This document shows, piece by piece, positions 16,451-25,613 of a DNA stretch of 64,000 bases. Position 1 is the first letter of the stretch, and each line of letters opens with the position of its first letter. The notes beneath the pieces are model-generated. The model made no database searches, was not told the DNA's origin, and was given only the letters and a program-made list of their open reading frames with translations. Where the stretch lies: NCBI GenBank assembly GCA_015522635.1, contig WALW01000019.1:310001-374000 (forward strand), written 5' to 3'. Both the position numbers and the translations under genes were made by a program. Source of the stretch: Candidatus Tiamatella incendiivivens. Lineage in GTDB: Archaea > Thermoproteota > Thermoprotei_A > Sulfolobales > Acidilobaceae.

Positions 16451-17468
16451 TTTTTTATCAAGCGAATTAAAAGATAATGAGCAGCCTAAAGTTTGCATTA
16501 TAACACATAAAAACGCTGATCCAGATGCAGTAGCCTCCTCTCTAGGCATGTATTATATAGTAAAGAATCTTTGCGGAGAATGCAAGGCAACAATCTGTTT
16601 TCCTGAAGGAACAGCAGTTAGTTCTAGGGGGATAATTGAAAAGTATGTAAAATGCAGTGGGTCTGATGTCCGAAAAATTTTTACAACAGAATGTAAGAGT
16701 ATCGATCAGAATCAAGGTATTGTCATAACAGTCGATGCTGCTAATCTTGAGCAACTAGGGTGTTTTTCTGAATATATAGAGTATTCGCGCCATGTGATTG
16801 TAATAGACCATCATAGGACCGGTGAATTGAAATTCAGGTCTGATTTATATGTGGGTAGCGAAGATTATTCATCGACTTCAGAGATAATTGCTTTAATCTT
16901 GAATACATTTTTAGATAGAAGAAGCCAGGACTATCTTATTCAATGTCTTGCCACTATATTGATGGCAGGTATAGTGTATGACTCCAGGAGATTTCTAACG
17001 GTGGGCTCAAATACGTTTAGAGTAATGGATATGCTAGAGAGTTTTGGGGGAAATTATTTTGAGGCATTGGACTTGCTGGAAAAAGAGGAAGACAGAAGCC
17101 AGCGTATTGCAGTCTTAAAAGCTTACCAAAGGATTATTCTAAAAGAAATATGTAGTTTTATTGTAGTAGGAACACACGTTGGATCCTTTGAGTCCTATAT
17201 AGCTAGAACCTTGGTTAATGTTGGAGCAGACGTTGCTATTGTTCTTTCAGATAAAAAAGATGTCACACGAATAGCATTAAGATCAAGAAGTAACACTATA
17301 GACGTGTCTGCTTTTGCCTCTTGGCTTGTAAGAAAACTAGGAACAGGTAGCGGTGGAGGCCATTTTAATAGTGCGTTATTTGAAGGTGTTTTAAGGGAAT
17401 TCGAGAGAAGTAGGGATAAAAAAGTGAAGAAACTGTTAGATCTTTTCGGTGAGTTCTGCGATGGATGA
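16434..17468 (+). CDS. DHH family phosphoesterase (nanoRNase/RecJ-like)
   Basis: A 344-residue protein with intact DHH motifs: ITHKNADPDAVASSLG (motif I), VITVDAANLEQLG (motif II), VIVIDHHRTGEL (the DHH triad, motif III) and a C-terminal DHHA1 motif GTGSGGGHFNSA. These bind two metal ions, usually Mn, for phosphoesterase or exonuclease chemistry on short oligonucleotides. The order pfdB-DUF3194-DHH is common in archaea. Unlike the RecJ-like gene at 696-1976, all catalytic motifs are present. The exact substrate is unknown. Confidence 0.9.
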   Translation: MRGIVDFLSSELKDNEQPKVCIITHKNADPDAVASSLGMYYIVKNLCGECKATICFPEGTAVSSRGIIEKYVKCSGSDVRKIFTTECKSIDQNQGIVITVDAANLEQLGCFSEYIEYSRHVIVIDHHRTGELKFRSDLYVGSEDYSSTSEIIALILNTFLDRRSQDYLIQCLATILMAGIVYDSRRFLTVGSNTFRVMDMLESFGGNYFEALDLLEKEEDRSQRIAVLKAYQRIILKEICSFIVVGTHVGSFESYIARTLVNVGADVAIVLSDKKDVTRIALRSRSNTIDVSAFASWLVRKLGTGSGGGHFNSALFEGVLREFERSRDKKVKKLLDLFGEFCDG

Positions 17469-18147
17469 GAAGTCTGATGCCAAGTTGAGAGTATATGTTG
17501 ATGTTAGAGAGAAAGGTAGCATTGTCTCTTCTCTTCTAGAGAAAAAGCTTTTGGTTGTTTATAAAAGACTAGATGTTGGTGACTACCTCGTTTCTGATAA
17601 CATTGTTGTAGAGCGGAAAACTATAAGTGACTATATTAAAAGCCTGTATGATGGACGTTTATTTGACCAAGCCTCTAGGATGGCCTCGACTTACAATTAT
17701 CCTGTAATGGTGATTGAGGGGAAATTTATTCCGTTTAAAGACAAGGTTAAGTTTTATTCATCTTTAGCATCTCTTGCTGTAACTTATGGTTTTCGGGTTC
17801 TAATGGCAAATAATGCCCAGGATACTGTAGAGATTATATATTATATTGCAAAAAGGGCATCTTCTAGTAAGGGTCAGTTCATAGTAGTTCATAAAAAACC
17901 CAGACTATCCTGTCTAAAGGACTGGCAACTCTACATTATACAATCACTACCGTATGTCGGCCCTAAACTAGCCACTCGTCTTTTGGAACACTTCGGAAGT
18001 ATAGATAGAATAGTAAATGCACGATTATCTGAGCTGGCAAAGGTTCCAGGAGTAGGTGAGAAGAGGGCAGTAGAACTTTACAAAGTCTTCCATACGCCCT
18101 ATTCTACAATTACAGGGAAGAGCTATCATCTAGACGATTTTACATAG
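17461..18147 (+). CDS. xpf: XPF/ERCC4-type structure-specific endonuclease (short crenarchaeal form)
   Basis: About 228 residues. The ERCC4 nuclease domain contains DVREK near the N-terminus and the active-site VERKTISDY (the ERKxxxD motif, residues about 57-65). Tandem helix-hairpin-helix motifs follow (LPYVGPKLATRLLEHFG and LAKVPGVGEKRAVELY). The helicase of Hef/XPF is absent, as in crenarchaea, where the dimer works with PCNA. The C-terminus SYHLDDFT weakly resembles a PCNA-binding motif. ATG 17461 follows GGTGAG (17448-17453) and overlaps the DHH stop. Confidence 0.93.
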   Translation: MDEKSDAKLRVYVDVREKGSIVSSLLEKKLLVVYKRLDVGDYLVSDNIVVERKTISDYIKSLYDGRLFDQASRMASTYNYPVMVIEGKFIPFKDKVKFYSSLASLAVTYGFRVLMANNAQDTVEIIYYIAKRASSSKGQFIVVHKKPRLSCLKDWQLYIIQSLPYVGPKLATRLLEHFGSIDRIVNARLSELAKVPGVGEKRAVELYKVFHTPYSTITGKSYHLDDFT

Positions 18148-18170
18148 GAGACCCTCTTCTGCTCGGGTCA

Positions 18171-18224
18171 TTATTTAAAACCCCCGATAGAGAATCCACC
18201 CAAAACGATATGATATAGTGGGTG
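18171..18224 (+). promoter_or_regulatory. EF-2 promoter and leader
   Basis: TATA-like ttatttaaaa at 18171-18180 predicts initiation near 18200. A GTGGGTGT element at 18218-18225 precedes ATG 18229. Motif-based; expected to be strong because EF-2 is abundant. Confidence 0.5.
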
Positions 18225-18228
18225 TATA

Positions 18229-20442
18229 ATGATGGCCCGTTTCAAGATGGTATCTGAAATAGAGAAAATTATGAGCGATCTAGAGCATGTGAGGAATATA
18301 GGTATAATAGCGCACGTTGATCATGGAAAGACGACAACCAGTGACTCACTACTAGCTGCTGCTGGTATGATCTCGGATAGAATTGCTGGAGAAGCTTTGG
18401 CTCTAGACTATCTTAACGTTGAGAAACAGAGAGGTATAACAGTAAAATCTGCTAACGTTAGCCTTTACCACGAGTATAAGGGTCGGCCGTATATTATCAA
18501 CCTTATAGACACTCCTGGCCATGTGGATTTCAGTGGTAAAGTAACCCGAAGTCTTAGAGTGCTTGACGGTGCTATAGTAGTAGTGGACGCAGTTGAAGGC
18601 GTTATGACCCAGACAGAGACTGTTATAAGGCAATCACTGGAAGAGAGAGTTAGACCACTCCTTTTCATAAACAAAGTTGACAGACTGATAAAAGAGTTAA
18701 GATACACACCGCAGCAAATACAACAAAGATTCGTTGAAGTTATCCAGGAAGTGAATAATTTAATAGACCTCTATGCTGAACCTCGGTTTAAGAGCATATG
18801 GAAACTCAATCCTGCAGACGGTATTGTGGCATTCGGTTCTGCCAAGGATAAATGGGGCTTTACTATACCAATGGCCCAGGAAAAGAAGATTACATTTGCA
18901 GATGTTATTGATGCATATAACAAGGGCAAGGAAGGCGTTGCCGAGTTGTCCAAGAAGGTGCCTTTACATGAGACGTTGCTGGATATGGTTGTAAGGTTTG
19001 TTCCTAACCCTAGGGAGGCTCAGAGATATAGGATAGAGAAATTATGGAAAGGAGACATGAATAACTCCCTGGCTAAAGCCATGGTTGAGGTTGATCCTGA
19101 AGGGCCGGTAGTGTTTTTCATAAATGATATTAGAATAGATCCTCATGCAGGACTGGTAGCAACAGGTAGAGTCTTCTCGGGGGCGCTGAAACCTGGTAAA
19201 GAGTTATGGCTTGTGAATAGTAGGGTGCAACAGAAAGTATTGCAAGTTAGCCTCTTCATGGGTCCGTACAGAGAGGTTACAAAGGAGATAACAGCTGGAA
19301 ATATAGCTGCAGTGCTAGGGCTGGATAAAGCTAGGGCAGGAGAAACTGCGGTGGATATAGAAGCAAAAAATATGGCTGCACCTTTCGAGAGAATGCATTA
19401 TGTAAGTGAGCCTGTAGTTACTATAGCAATAGAGCCGAAGAAGCCTCAAGAGCTCTCTAAGATGATTGAAGCACTAAGAAGGTTGAGTATTGAAGATCCG
19501 AACCTTGTGGTTAAGATAAATGAAGAAACAGGTGAATACCTACTCTCAGGTATGGGCCCGCTGCATCTTGAAATAACGTTACAATTACTGAAAGAAAATT
19601 ATGGAATAGAAGTAGAAGCAAGCCCGCCTATAGTAGTATATCGAGAGAGTATCCGTAAGGCTAGTCAGGTCTTCGAAGGTAAAAGCCCTAACAAGCATAA
19701 CAGGTTCTACATATCAGTCGAGCCTTTGAATAAGGAAACGATAAAGCTAATGCAGAGTGGTGACATTGGAGAGGACCAGGATGTTAAGGAAAGAGCAAAA
19801 ATTCTCCGTGACAAAGCTGGGTGGGACTATGATGAGGCTAGAAGAATATGGGCATTCGATGAGAATCTCGATATATTTGTTAACAAAACCTCAGGTATAC
19901 AACATCTCAGAGAAGTTCAAGATACTATAATTCAGGCATATAGATTGGCAATGAAAGAAGGGCCTTTAGCAACAGAACCTGTAAGGGGGGTTAAAGTACT
20001 ATTGCATGATGCAATGGTTCACGAGGATCCTGCGCATAGAGGGCCTGCTCAGATATATCCAGCAGTCAGAAATGCTATTTATGCTGGGATATTGACTTCT
20101 AAACCGACACTACTAGAGCCTATACAAAAGCTTGACATTCGCACGCCGATGGACTATGTGAGCACTATAGCGTCTGTTCTAGCTAGGAGAAGAGGAAAGA
20201 TGTTGGATGTCATAAGTATGGGCCATGTTGCAAGGATTATAGCAGAGATACCTGTGGCTGAAACATTTGATTTGGCAGCAGAACTTAGGAGCGTCACGGC
20301 GGGAAGAGCTTTCTGGGGAACAGAGTTTAGTAGATGGAGCCCTGTCCCAGATTCAATGCTTGACGAATTAATCAAGAAGATAAGAGAGAGAAAGGGATTA
20401 CCTCCTCACCCACCAAAGCTGGACGACCTTATAGGTTTTTAA
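18229..20442 (+). CDS. fusA: Translation elongation factor 2 (EF-2)
   Basis: A 737-residue GTPase that drives ribosomal translocation. G motifs: AHVDHGKTT (G1), RGITVKSA (G2), DTPGHVDF (G3) and NKVDR (G4). The C-terminal segment [17 protein letters not shown] contains the His expected to carry diphthamide. Length and domains match archaeal EF-2. It is a single-gene unit between its own promoter and a T-rich tract. Confidence 0.98.
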   Translation: MMARFKMVSEIEKIMSDLEHVRNIGIIAHVDHGKTTTSDSLLAAAGMISDRIAGEALALDYLNVEKQRGITVKSANVSLYHEYKGRPYIINLIDTPGHVDFSGKVTRSLRVLDGAIVVVDAVEGVMTQTETVIRQSLEERVRPLLFINKVDRLIKELRYTPQQIQQRFVEVIQEVNNLIDLYAEPRFKSIWKLNPADGIVAFGSAKDKWGFTIPMAQEKKITFADVIDAYNKGKEGVAELSKKVPLHETLLDMVVRFVPNPREAQRYRIEKLWKGDMNNSLAKAMVEVDPEGPVVFFINDIRIDPHAGLVATGRVFSGALKPGKELWLVNSRVQQKVLQVSLFMGPYREVTKEITAGNIAAVLGLDKARAGETAVDIEAKNMAAPFERMHYVSEPVVTIAIEPKKPQELSKMIEALRRLSIEDPNLVVKINEETGEYLLSGMGPLHLEITLQLLKENYGIEVEASPPIVVYRESIRKASQVFEGKSPNKHNRFYISVEPLNKETIKLMQSGDIGEDQDVKERAKILRDKAGWDYDEARRIWAFDENLDIFVNKTSGIQHLREVQDTIIQAYRLAMKEGPLATEPVRGVKVLLHDAMVHEDPAHRGPAQIYPAVRNAIYAGILTSKPTLLEPIQKLDIRTPMDYVSTIASVLARRRGKMLDVISMGHVARIIAEIPVAETFDLAAELRSVTAGRAFWGTEFSRWSPVPDSMLDELIKKIRERKGLPPHPPKLDDLIGF

Positions 20443-20467
20443 ACCTTTCATTAATTGCCCTACCACT

Positions 20468-20484
20468 GTTTTTCCTCTTTTCTC
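20468..20484 (+). terminator. T-rich putative terminator after EF-2
   Basis: gtttttcctcttttctc lies about 25 bases after the EF-2 stop and before the complex I promoter. It is a pyrimidine-rich tract of the type used for archaeal termination; no stem is needed or seen. Confidence 0.4.
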
Positions 20485-20505
20485 TACGGATAGAGTTAAT
20501 TAAAG

Positions 20506-20550
20506 TTTATATATACAAATATGGGCAAGCTAATCCCTCGGCTAGAGGGG
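20506..20550 (+). promoter_or_regulatory. Complex I operon promoter and ribosome binding site
   Basis: TATA-like tttatatata at 20506-20515 predicts transcription start near 20536, downstream of the first ATG at 20521. GAGGGG at 20545-20550 then precedes ATG 20557 by 6 bases. This argues that nuoA starts at 20557 rather than 20521. Confidence 0.5.
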
Positions 20551-20556
20551 ATGTTT

Positions 20557-20964
20557 ATGAGCATAGCGTCATTATTGTCAGATCCGACGGTAGATGCAAT
20601 TACAGGGCTTGTAGTGCTTCCAGTTATTTTAATACTTATTTTATGGCTGGTTGTCCTATTTATAAGGAAAACTGTCAGGGAACACTCGGTAATCGAGGAA
20701 ACCGAGCCGTTCAAATATCAGAGATTTGAAGCTTCTAACCCTCCTTCAGGTGAAGCTAAGACAAAGGTTTCCATGCAGTATTTGGGTTATTTGGTCTCCT
20801 TCTTGGCGTTGGAGCCTATAGTTGTTTTATCTTTCATAGTGTTTAACACATCTAAGTTGAGTTTGGCCCTTCAGTTCTATGGGATATTTCTGATAGTATA
20901 CGTTCCATTTCTTGCTTATGCAGTGTATGAATCTAAGAAGATAAAGGAATGGATGTGGAGGTGA
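20557..20964 (+). CDS. nuoA: NADH-quinone oxidoreductase-like subunit A
   Basis: Membrane subunit of complex I at the quinone-site/membrane junction. Three predicted membrane helices are present (residues about 15-35, 75-97 and 104-124 of this start). The hallmark loop FEASNPPSGEAKTKVSMQYL precedes helix 2. About 135 residues. It heads an 11-gene operon A-B-C-D-H-I-J-K-M-L-N with short gaps or overlaps throughout. Confidence 0.93.
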   Translation: MSIASLLSDPTVDAITGLVVLPVILILILWLVVLFIRKTVREHSVIEETEPFKYQRFEASNPPSGEAKTKVSMQYLGYLVSFLALEPIVVLSFIVFNTSKLSLALQFYGIFLIVYVPFLAYAVYESKKIKEWMWR

Positions 20965-20970
20965 GTGTTC

Positions 20971-21546
20971 TTGGGCGAAGAGAAAGGGAAGGCTTATGTT
21001 GGAGACATCGACGTTTCAGCTAATAAGGCGGCAGAATTATTAATGAACAAGGCTAAACTGGGAAAAATGATTGATTGGGCGACAGCATTTAGCCTGTGGC
21101 CTGTTCACTTAACGACAAGTTGTTGTGGTTGTGAATTTGCGGCGACATGGAGTCCAAGATTTGACGCAGAGCGATACGGAGCGCTTCCTTGGATAGGTTC
21201 TAGACAAACTAATTTCATGATAATCGAAGGAACTGTTACTAAGAAAATGGCTAAGGCTGTTAGGATAACATGGGAGCAAATGCCGTTCCCTAAGTTTGCG
21301 ATTGCGATGGGTGCCTGTGCTCTTGACGGTGGAATCTTCCATAACAGCTATAATATAATTAGGCCATGGCAGATAGTTCCTATCGATGTTTATATACCGG
21401 GTTGTCCGCCAAGACCTGAAGCTGTTGCTAGAGCTATTATTGAGCTTCAAAAGATTATCCGTAGCAAAGGAGTCGCGAGTTCTTGGATAACTAAGGGAGT
21501 GAGAGAGGATAAGATAGGGCATTTTATAAAGAAAGGAGGCGAGTAA
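20971..21546 (+). CDS. nuoB: NADH-quinone oxidoreductase-like subunit B (N2 cluster)
   Basis: Carries the terminal 4Fe-4S cluster N2 that reduces quinone. The ligand pattern is complete: TSCCGCEF (tandem Cys plus next Cys), GACAL and IPGCPPRPEA. The start is taken as TTG 20971 because GGAGGTGA (20957-20964) lies 6 bases upstream; GTG 20965 would touch the SD element. 191 residues. Confidence 0.95.
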   Translation: MGEEKGKAYVGDIDVSANKAAELLMNKAKLGKMIDWATAFSLWPVHLTTSCCGCEFAATWSPRFDAERYGALPWIGSRQTNFMIIEGTVTKKMAKAVRITWEQMPFPKFAIAMGACALDGGIFHNSYNIIRPWQIVPIDVYIPGCPPRPEAVARAIIELQKIIRSKGVASSWITKGVREDKIGHFIKKGGE

Positions 21547-21549
21547 ACC

Positions 21550-22014
21550 ATGACTATTATTGAAGAACTTGAAGAGAAACTGGGAGATTTAAATCCCGAA
21601 ATTACTGAAGGAAAGGGGTTCATTTCTGTAAGCGTTGAAACTACAAAACTACGTGAAACCGCGAAACGCCTTTTAGACTTAGGGTTTGATCATGTAAAAA
21701 CCGTAACAGCCGTTGATTATAAGAAAGATAATCAGTTCGAGGTAATATATCATGCATCAAGCTACTTGAACACCGAGCTAGCAAAATACATTATTGAACT
21801 CAAGACTAGAATACCGAGAGATAACCCAGTAGTAGAATCGCTAAGCGATATATGGATAAGTGCAGAGTTCTTGGAGAGGGAAACGTTTGAATACTTCGGC
21901 ATAAACTTCACAGGCCACCCTGATCTCAGGCCTATCCTTCTATTACAGGAGATAGCCGATCAACATCCTCTAAGGAAGGATTTCATTGTTAAGGAGGAGG
22001 GGATATTCAAATGA
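21550..22014 (+). CDS. nuoC: NADH-quinone oxidoreductase-like subunit C (30 kDa)
   Basis: A 154-residue peripheral-arm subunit without cofactors. The C-terminal motif ETFEYFGINFTGHPDLRPILL (shortened: ERETFEYFGI...GHPDLR) and HPLRKDF are family hallmarks. It is separate from subunit D, unlike the fused NuoCD of some bacteria. It overlaps nuoD by four bases. Confidence 0.94.
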   Translation: MTIIEELEEKLGDLNPEITEGKGFISVSVETTKLRETAKRLLDLGFDHVKTVTAVDYKKDNQFEVIYHASSYLNTELAKYIIELKTRIPRDNPVVESLSDIWISAEFLERETFEYFGINFTGHPDLRPILLLQEIADQHPLRKDFIVKEEGIFK

Positions 22015-23228
22015 GTACCGCAACAACTATGCCAAGCAAACTTCCTGGAATGGATCTAAAGAAAATAGGAAAGAATCTATATGAAGTGTTCATAGGCCCA
22101 CAACATCCTGGAAGTGGGCACATGAGAATTATAATTAGAGTAGATGGAGATGTTATCGTGGAAGCCGATCCTGATCTAGGATATGTACATAGAACAATGG
22201 AAAAACTAGCAGAAGGCCGAGAGTTTATTAAGATAGTTCCGTTGATGGAAAGAATGGCTATTCTCGATGCTTGTAACATTTCACTACCCTATGTAGAGGC
22301 AGTAGAAAAACTTATGGGCATAGAACCCCCGCCTAGAGCTAAATATCTTAGAGTCCTCCTATGCGAGATAAATAGAGTTGCCAGCCACTTATATGGTATA
22401 GGAATTTTCGGCGTATTCTTAGGGCACTCAACTATGTATATGTGGCCGTTTGGTGATAGAGAAGTATTTGTCGAACTAGCTGAGAAACTAACCGGAGCCC
22501 GTCTCACACATACATATGCGATTCCAGGAGGAGTTAGAAGAGATCTACCGCAGGGATTCAAAGAGAACGCCGAGAAAGCGGTTAGGTATATGTCTAAGAG
22601 GCTTATGGAGTATAAGCAGATCTTTCTTGATAATCCAGTTATTCAGAAGAGGCTAATAGATGTAGGGATTATAAGCAAGAATCTTGCAGCTAGGCTTGGA
22701 ATAGTCGGACCGAATGTTAGAGCATCTGGTATAAAGTATGATGTTCGTATAATAGAACCCTATGAGGCATATGATGAAGTAGACTTCCAGGTTCCTGTTT
22801 ACGATGAAGGAGACTCGTTTGCCCGTGCATGGATACGTATAGTTGAAATTCAGCAGAGCCTCAATATTATAAAGCAAGTTCTCGAAAAGATGCCTGATGG
22901 AGATCCTATGCATGAAAGATTCTGGGCTAAAGTTCCACCACTTTATAAGAAAGTATTCCAGGAGACTAAGAGGGTTAAGCTCATACCTCTGTTTGCCAAT
23001 CTAAAGGTTCCAGCTGGCAGAGCATTTGCTAGGGCAGAAGCAGGAAGAGGAGAGATAGTGTATATGGTTGAAAGCGAGAATGCTATGAAGCCTTACAGAG
23101 TAAGAGTAGTATCTCCTTCGTTCAGGAATGCTGTTGTTTTCAAGTATATCGTACCTGGTCACAGGATAGCCGATCTTCCCGCTATTTACGGTAGCATAGA
23201 CTATTTCCCACCTGAAGCAGACAGGTGA
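22011..23228 (+). CDS. nuoD: NADH-quinone oxidoreductase-like subunit D (49 kDa)
   Basis: Forms the quinone-reduction cavity with NuoB. IGPQHPGSGHMRI near residue 26 carries the conserved His loop, and the C-terminus IDYFPPEADR is typical. The CxxC pairs that bind NiFe in related hydrogenases are absent (PLMERMAILDACN replaces the first), so this is a quinone reductase rather than an Ech/Mbh hydrogenase. 405 residues. Confidence 0.95.
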   Translation: MSTATTMPSKLPGMDLKKIGKNLYEVFIGPQHPGSGHMRIIIRVDGDVIVEADPDLGYVHRTMEKLAEGREFIKIVPLMERMAILDACNISLPYVEAVEKLMGIEPPPRAKYLRVLLCEINRVASHLYGIGIFGVFLGHSTMYMWPFGDREVFVELAEKLTGARLTHTYAIPGGVRRDLPQGFKENAEKAVRYMSKRLMEYKQIFLDNPVIQKRLIDVGIISKNLAARLGIVGPNVRASGIKYDVRIIEPYEAYDEVDFQVPVYDEGDSFARAWIRIVEIQQSLNIIKQVLEKMPDGDPMHERFWAKVPPLYKKVFQETKRVKLIPLFANLKVPAGRAFARAEAGRGEIVYMVESENAMKPYRVRVVSPSFRNAVVFKYIVPGHRIADLPAIYGSIDYFPPEADR

Positions 23229-23234
23229 TGCATT

Positions 23235-24272
23235 ATGGTGGATTGGATTAGACTGATTATAGACATAATATTCTGGCCTCCATTCTTCCAACTGGTAATA
23301 GCACCAGGCCTTGTAGCTGCCTTAATAATAGTTATCTTCATAATATGGTTTGAAAGGAAAACTGCTGCCAGAGTTCAGATGAGAATAGGGCCTTATCACA
23401 TTAGTCCCAGGATAGGTGGATTCCTCCAGTTAATAGCTGATCTGACAAGATACGCATTCCAGGAAATAATAGTTCCTACCGCTGTAGATAAACCTATATT
23501 CATAGGAGCACCATTAACTGCACTTGTATTCTCTCTACTTCCAGTTGTTTCAATGCCTTTCACAAGCACATCATATTATTACCCACTACCCATAAATTAC
23601 AGTCTACTATTAACTCTAGCTCTTAGCACGCTCTCACCCATATTTATCGTAGCTGCTGGATGGGCAAGCGACAATAAATTCGCAGTAATAGGCAGCCTCA
23701 GAGAGTCATTTGTTATAACAGCATATGAGTTACTAATAGTTATTACAGCGCTATCTGGTGGAGTGGCAGTCCTATCATATAATCTTGTCGATATAGTCAA
23801 TGCTCAGACACCGTTCTATAAATGGATGCTTTTCACTAATCCTCTAGCAGCCATTACAATGTTCGCTGCAATTCTGATGGCGACAAGCGGTTTCCCCTTC
23901 GAGATTCCTGAAGCGGAAAACGAGATAGTCGCTGGAGCATTCACAGAATACTCAGGATTAATGTATGGTATAAATATGGGTTCTGCATATATCAAGAGGT
24001 TTGTCTACACCTTACTTTTCACATTAATATTCTTGGGCGGATGGTTGCCATATAAACCAGGGGTACACCTTATAGGCGGCTATATAATTCCTCTCATAAT
24101 AGTTCTCGTTAAGGCAACTATAGTCATGGCTATAATAAGCTTTCTAAGAGCAGTGTATGGCAGGTTTAGAATAGACCAAGCTCTAGATGGAGCGTGGAGG
24201 GTCTTTATGCCTCTAGCCCTAATAGGGTTTGGCCTTGCATTACTTGAAGCATACATGGGGGTGTATGGATAA
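23235..24272 (+). CDS. nuoH: NADH-quinone oxidoreductase-like subunit H
   Basis: A 345-residue membrane subunit with about eight helices linking the quinone site to the proton pumps. FERKTAARVQMRIGPYH (residues about 37-53) and FPFEIPEAENEIVAGAFTEY (about 219-238) are the conserved cytoplasmic loops. It overlaps nuoI by one base. Confidence 0.96.
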   Translation: MVDWIRLIIDIIFWPPFFQLVIAPGLVAALIIVIFIIWFERKTAARVQMRIGPYHISPRIGGFLQLIADLTRYAFQEIIVPTAVDKPIFIGAPLTALVFSLLPVVSMPFTSTSYYYPLPINYSLLLTLALSTLSPIFIVAAGWASDNKFAVIGSLRESFVITAYELLIVITALSGGVAVLSYNLVDIVNAQTPFYKWMLFTNPLAAITMFAAILMATSGFPFEIPEAENEIVAGAFTEYSGLMYGINMGSAYIKRFVYTLLFTLIFLGGWLPYKPGVHLIGGYIIPLIIVLVKATIVMAIISFLRAVYGRFRIDQALDGAWRVFMPLALIGFGLALLEAYMGVYG

Positions 24273-24808
24273 TGCCAGGCAAGGTAGTTCAAAAACAGAC
24301 ACCGAAACCACGCTTTATAAATGCGATAACAGGTAATGTAGGAGCTATAGTGATTGGCCTGAAATACTTCGCCAACCCTAATAGGTTCACATTAAAATAT
24401 CCCTATGAATATATAGAGCTGGGAAACACGTATAGAGGATTCATAGTACTGGATATGAAGAAATGTATAGGGTGTATGTCATGTGCTAGAATATGCCCAG
24501 CTTCAGCAATGAAAATGGTCAAGGTAACCGTTGAGGAGGGCAAGAAACCCAAACCTTATCCAGTCATTAACTATAATAGATGTATTTTCTGCGGATTATG
24601 TGTGGATGTATGTCCTACAGAAGCCCTATATCACTTGCCGGTGCACGATGTTGTCTATTTAAACATGGATGAAATGGATCTCGATCTTGAAAGGATTCAG
24701 CAGACAGTAGAATCACCTAGTGTTAAAGAAGGAACTCCAGTCAAATACGTTTTCGACCCTGAGAAAGGATTAGTTAAGATACCTGCAAAAGAGGGGGGTG
24801 AGTCTTAA
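24272..24808 (+). CDS. nuoI: NADH-quinone oxidoreductase-like subunit I (2x4Fe-4S)
   Basis: A 178-residue ferredoxin-like subunit. Two CxxCxxCxxxCP motifs are intact: CIGCMSCARICP and CIFCGLCVDVCP. They carry clusters N6a and N6b, which pass electrons to NuoB. Because NuoE, F and G are absent from the operon, this protein may receive electrons directly from ferredoxin or another unknown donor; that is inference. Confidence 0.96.
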   Translation: MPGKVVQKQTPKPRFINAITGNVGAIVIGLKYFANPNRFTLKYPYEYIELGNTYRGFIVLDMKKCIGCMSCARICPASAMKMVKVTVEEGKKPKPYPVINYNRCIFCGLCVDVCPTEALYHLPVHDVVYLNMDEMDLDLERIQQTVESPSVKEGTPVKYVFDPEKGLVKIPAKEGGES

Positions 24809-25282
24809 ATGGAGCTAGTTTATACTTATCTAGGAATAACTATTCTTTCCGCGTTCGCTTTATATTTTGCTTACCTAACGGTAAGAGGAAAGGATCTAGT
24901 ATATTCAAGTGTAGCTCTAGCATTAACAGCATCAATGGTTAGCCTAATAGTTGCTTTCATGGGATTCCACTTAGTAGCAATTGTCCAGTTATTAGTATAT
25001 GTCGGGGCAGCTGTTATGTTCATAATTGTGAGCGTTGCACTCTTAGGTGCTAAAGAGACGACTGTTAGAAACGAGTACCTAGGTTTAACTGCCGGTATAT
25101 TCACATTAGCAGTTCTAGCACTATATTTAAACAGATTCTATACGGCATTCACATTCGCAAAAGTGCCTCCTACGTCAGTTATAAGCGACCTTCTATTATC
25201 GCGGTATATGGGCGTTTTAGTTTTGATTATAGTCGCACTTGCAGCTACGATAATTGAAGCTATATCCTTAGCAAAGAGGTGA
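24809..25282 (+). CDS. nuoJ: NADH-quinone oxidoreductase-like subunit J
   Basis: A 157-residue membrane protein with five predicted helices. The segment IVQLLVYVGAAVMFIIVSVA (residues about 57-76), the pi-bulge-containing helix 3, is typical of NuoJ. It starts directly after the nuoI stop and overlaps nuoK's ribosome binding site. Confidence 0.9.
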   Translation: MELVYTYLGITILSAFALYFAYLTVRGKDLVYSSVALALTASMVSLIVAFMGFHLVAIVQLLVYVGAAVMFIIVSVALLGAKETTVRNEYLGLTAGIFTLAVLALYLNRFYTAFTFAKVPPTSVISDLLLSRYMGVLVLIIVALAATIIEAISLAKR

Positions 25283-25287
25283 AGGCC

Positions 25288-25611
25288 ATGACAGCTATAA
25301 CAGTGGAATCAGTAGGATACACAATAACCCTAACGGGGCTGTTACTTATAAGCATAGGTGTATATGGGTTCGCTTCAACTAGGAATCTCATTAGGATGCT
25401 ACTTTCCCTAGAGATAGTTTTCAATGGGGTTTTCCTGGTTATTCTAGCGGTTATAACTTCAGCTCCCATGTATGCAACTGCTCTAGGAGTCATACTTATA
25501 AGCGTGGTATCGGGTGAGGTAGCTGTAGTAGTCGCTATAATAGCCGCATATTATAGGAAGACAGGGGTCTTGGATTCTGAATCAGCTGAAAACGTTGAAG
25601 GAGGGGTGTGA
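25288..25611 (+). CDS. nuoK: NADH-quinone oxidoreductase-like subunit K
   Basis: A small three-helix antiporter-related subunit of about 107 residues. It has the GVYGFASTRNLIRMLLSLEIVFNGVFL pattern (helix 2 with the key Glu in LSLEIVFN) and a second acidic helix, VVSGEVAVVVAI. ATG 25288 follows GAGGTGA (25276-25282), so it is preferred over GTG 25279. Confidence 0.92.
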   Translation: MTAITVESVGYTITLTGLLLISIGVYGFASTRNLIRMLLSLEIVFNGVFLVILAVITSAPMYATALGVILISVVSGEVAVVVAIIAAYYRKTGVLDSESAENVEGGV

Positions 25612-25613
25612 TC

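Noticed and set aside
20521-20556. Longer NuoA start at ATG 20521
   Set aside because: It lies only about 6-15 bases after the TATA-like block, so it would be upstream of the transcription start; ATG 20557 has a proper SD.
22011-23228. NuoD as a NiFe hydrogenase large subunit (Ech/Mbh type)
   Set aside because: Both CxxC ligand pairs are absent and typical quinone-site motifs are present.
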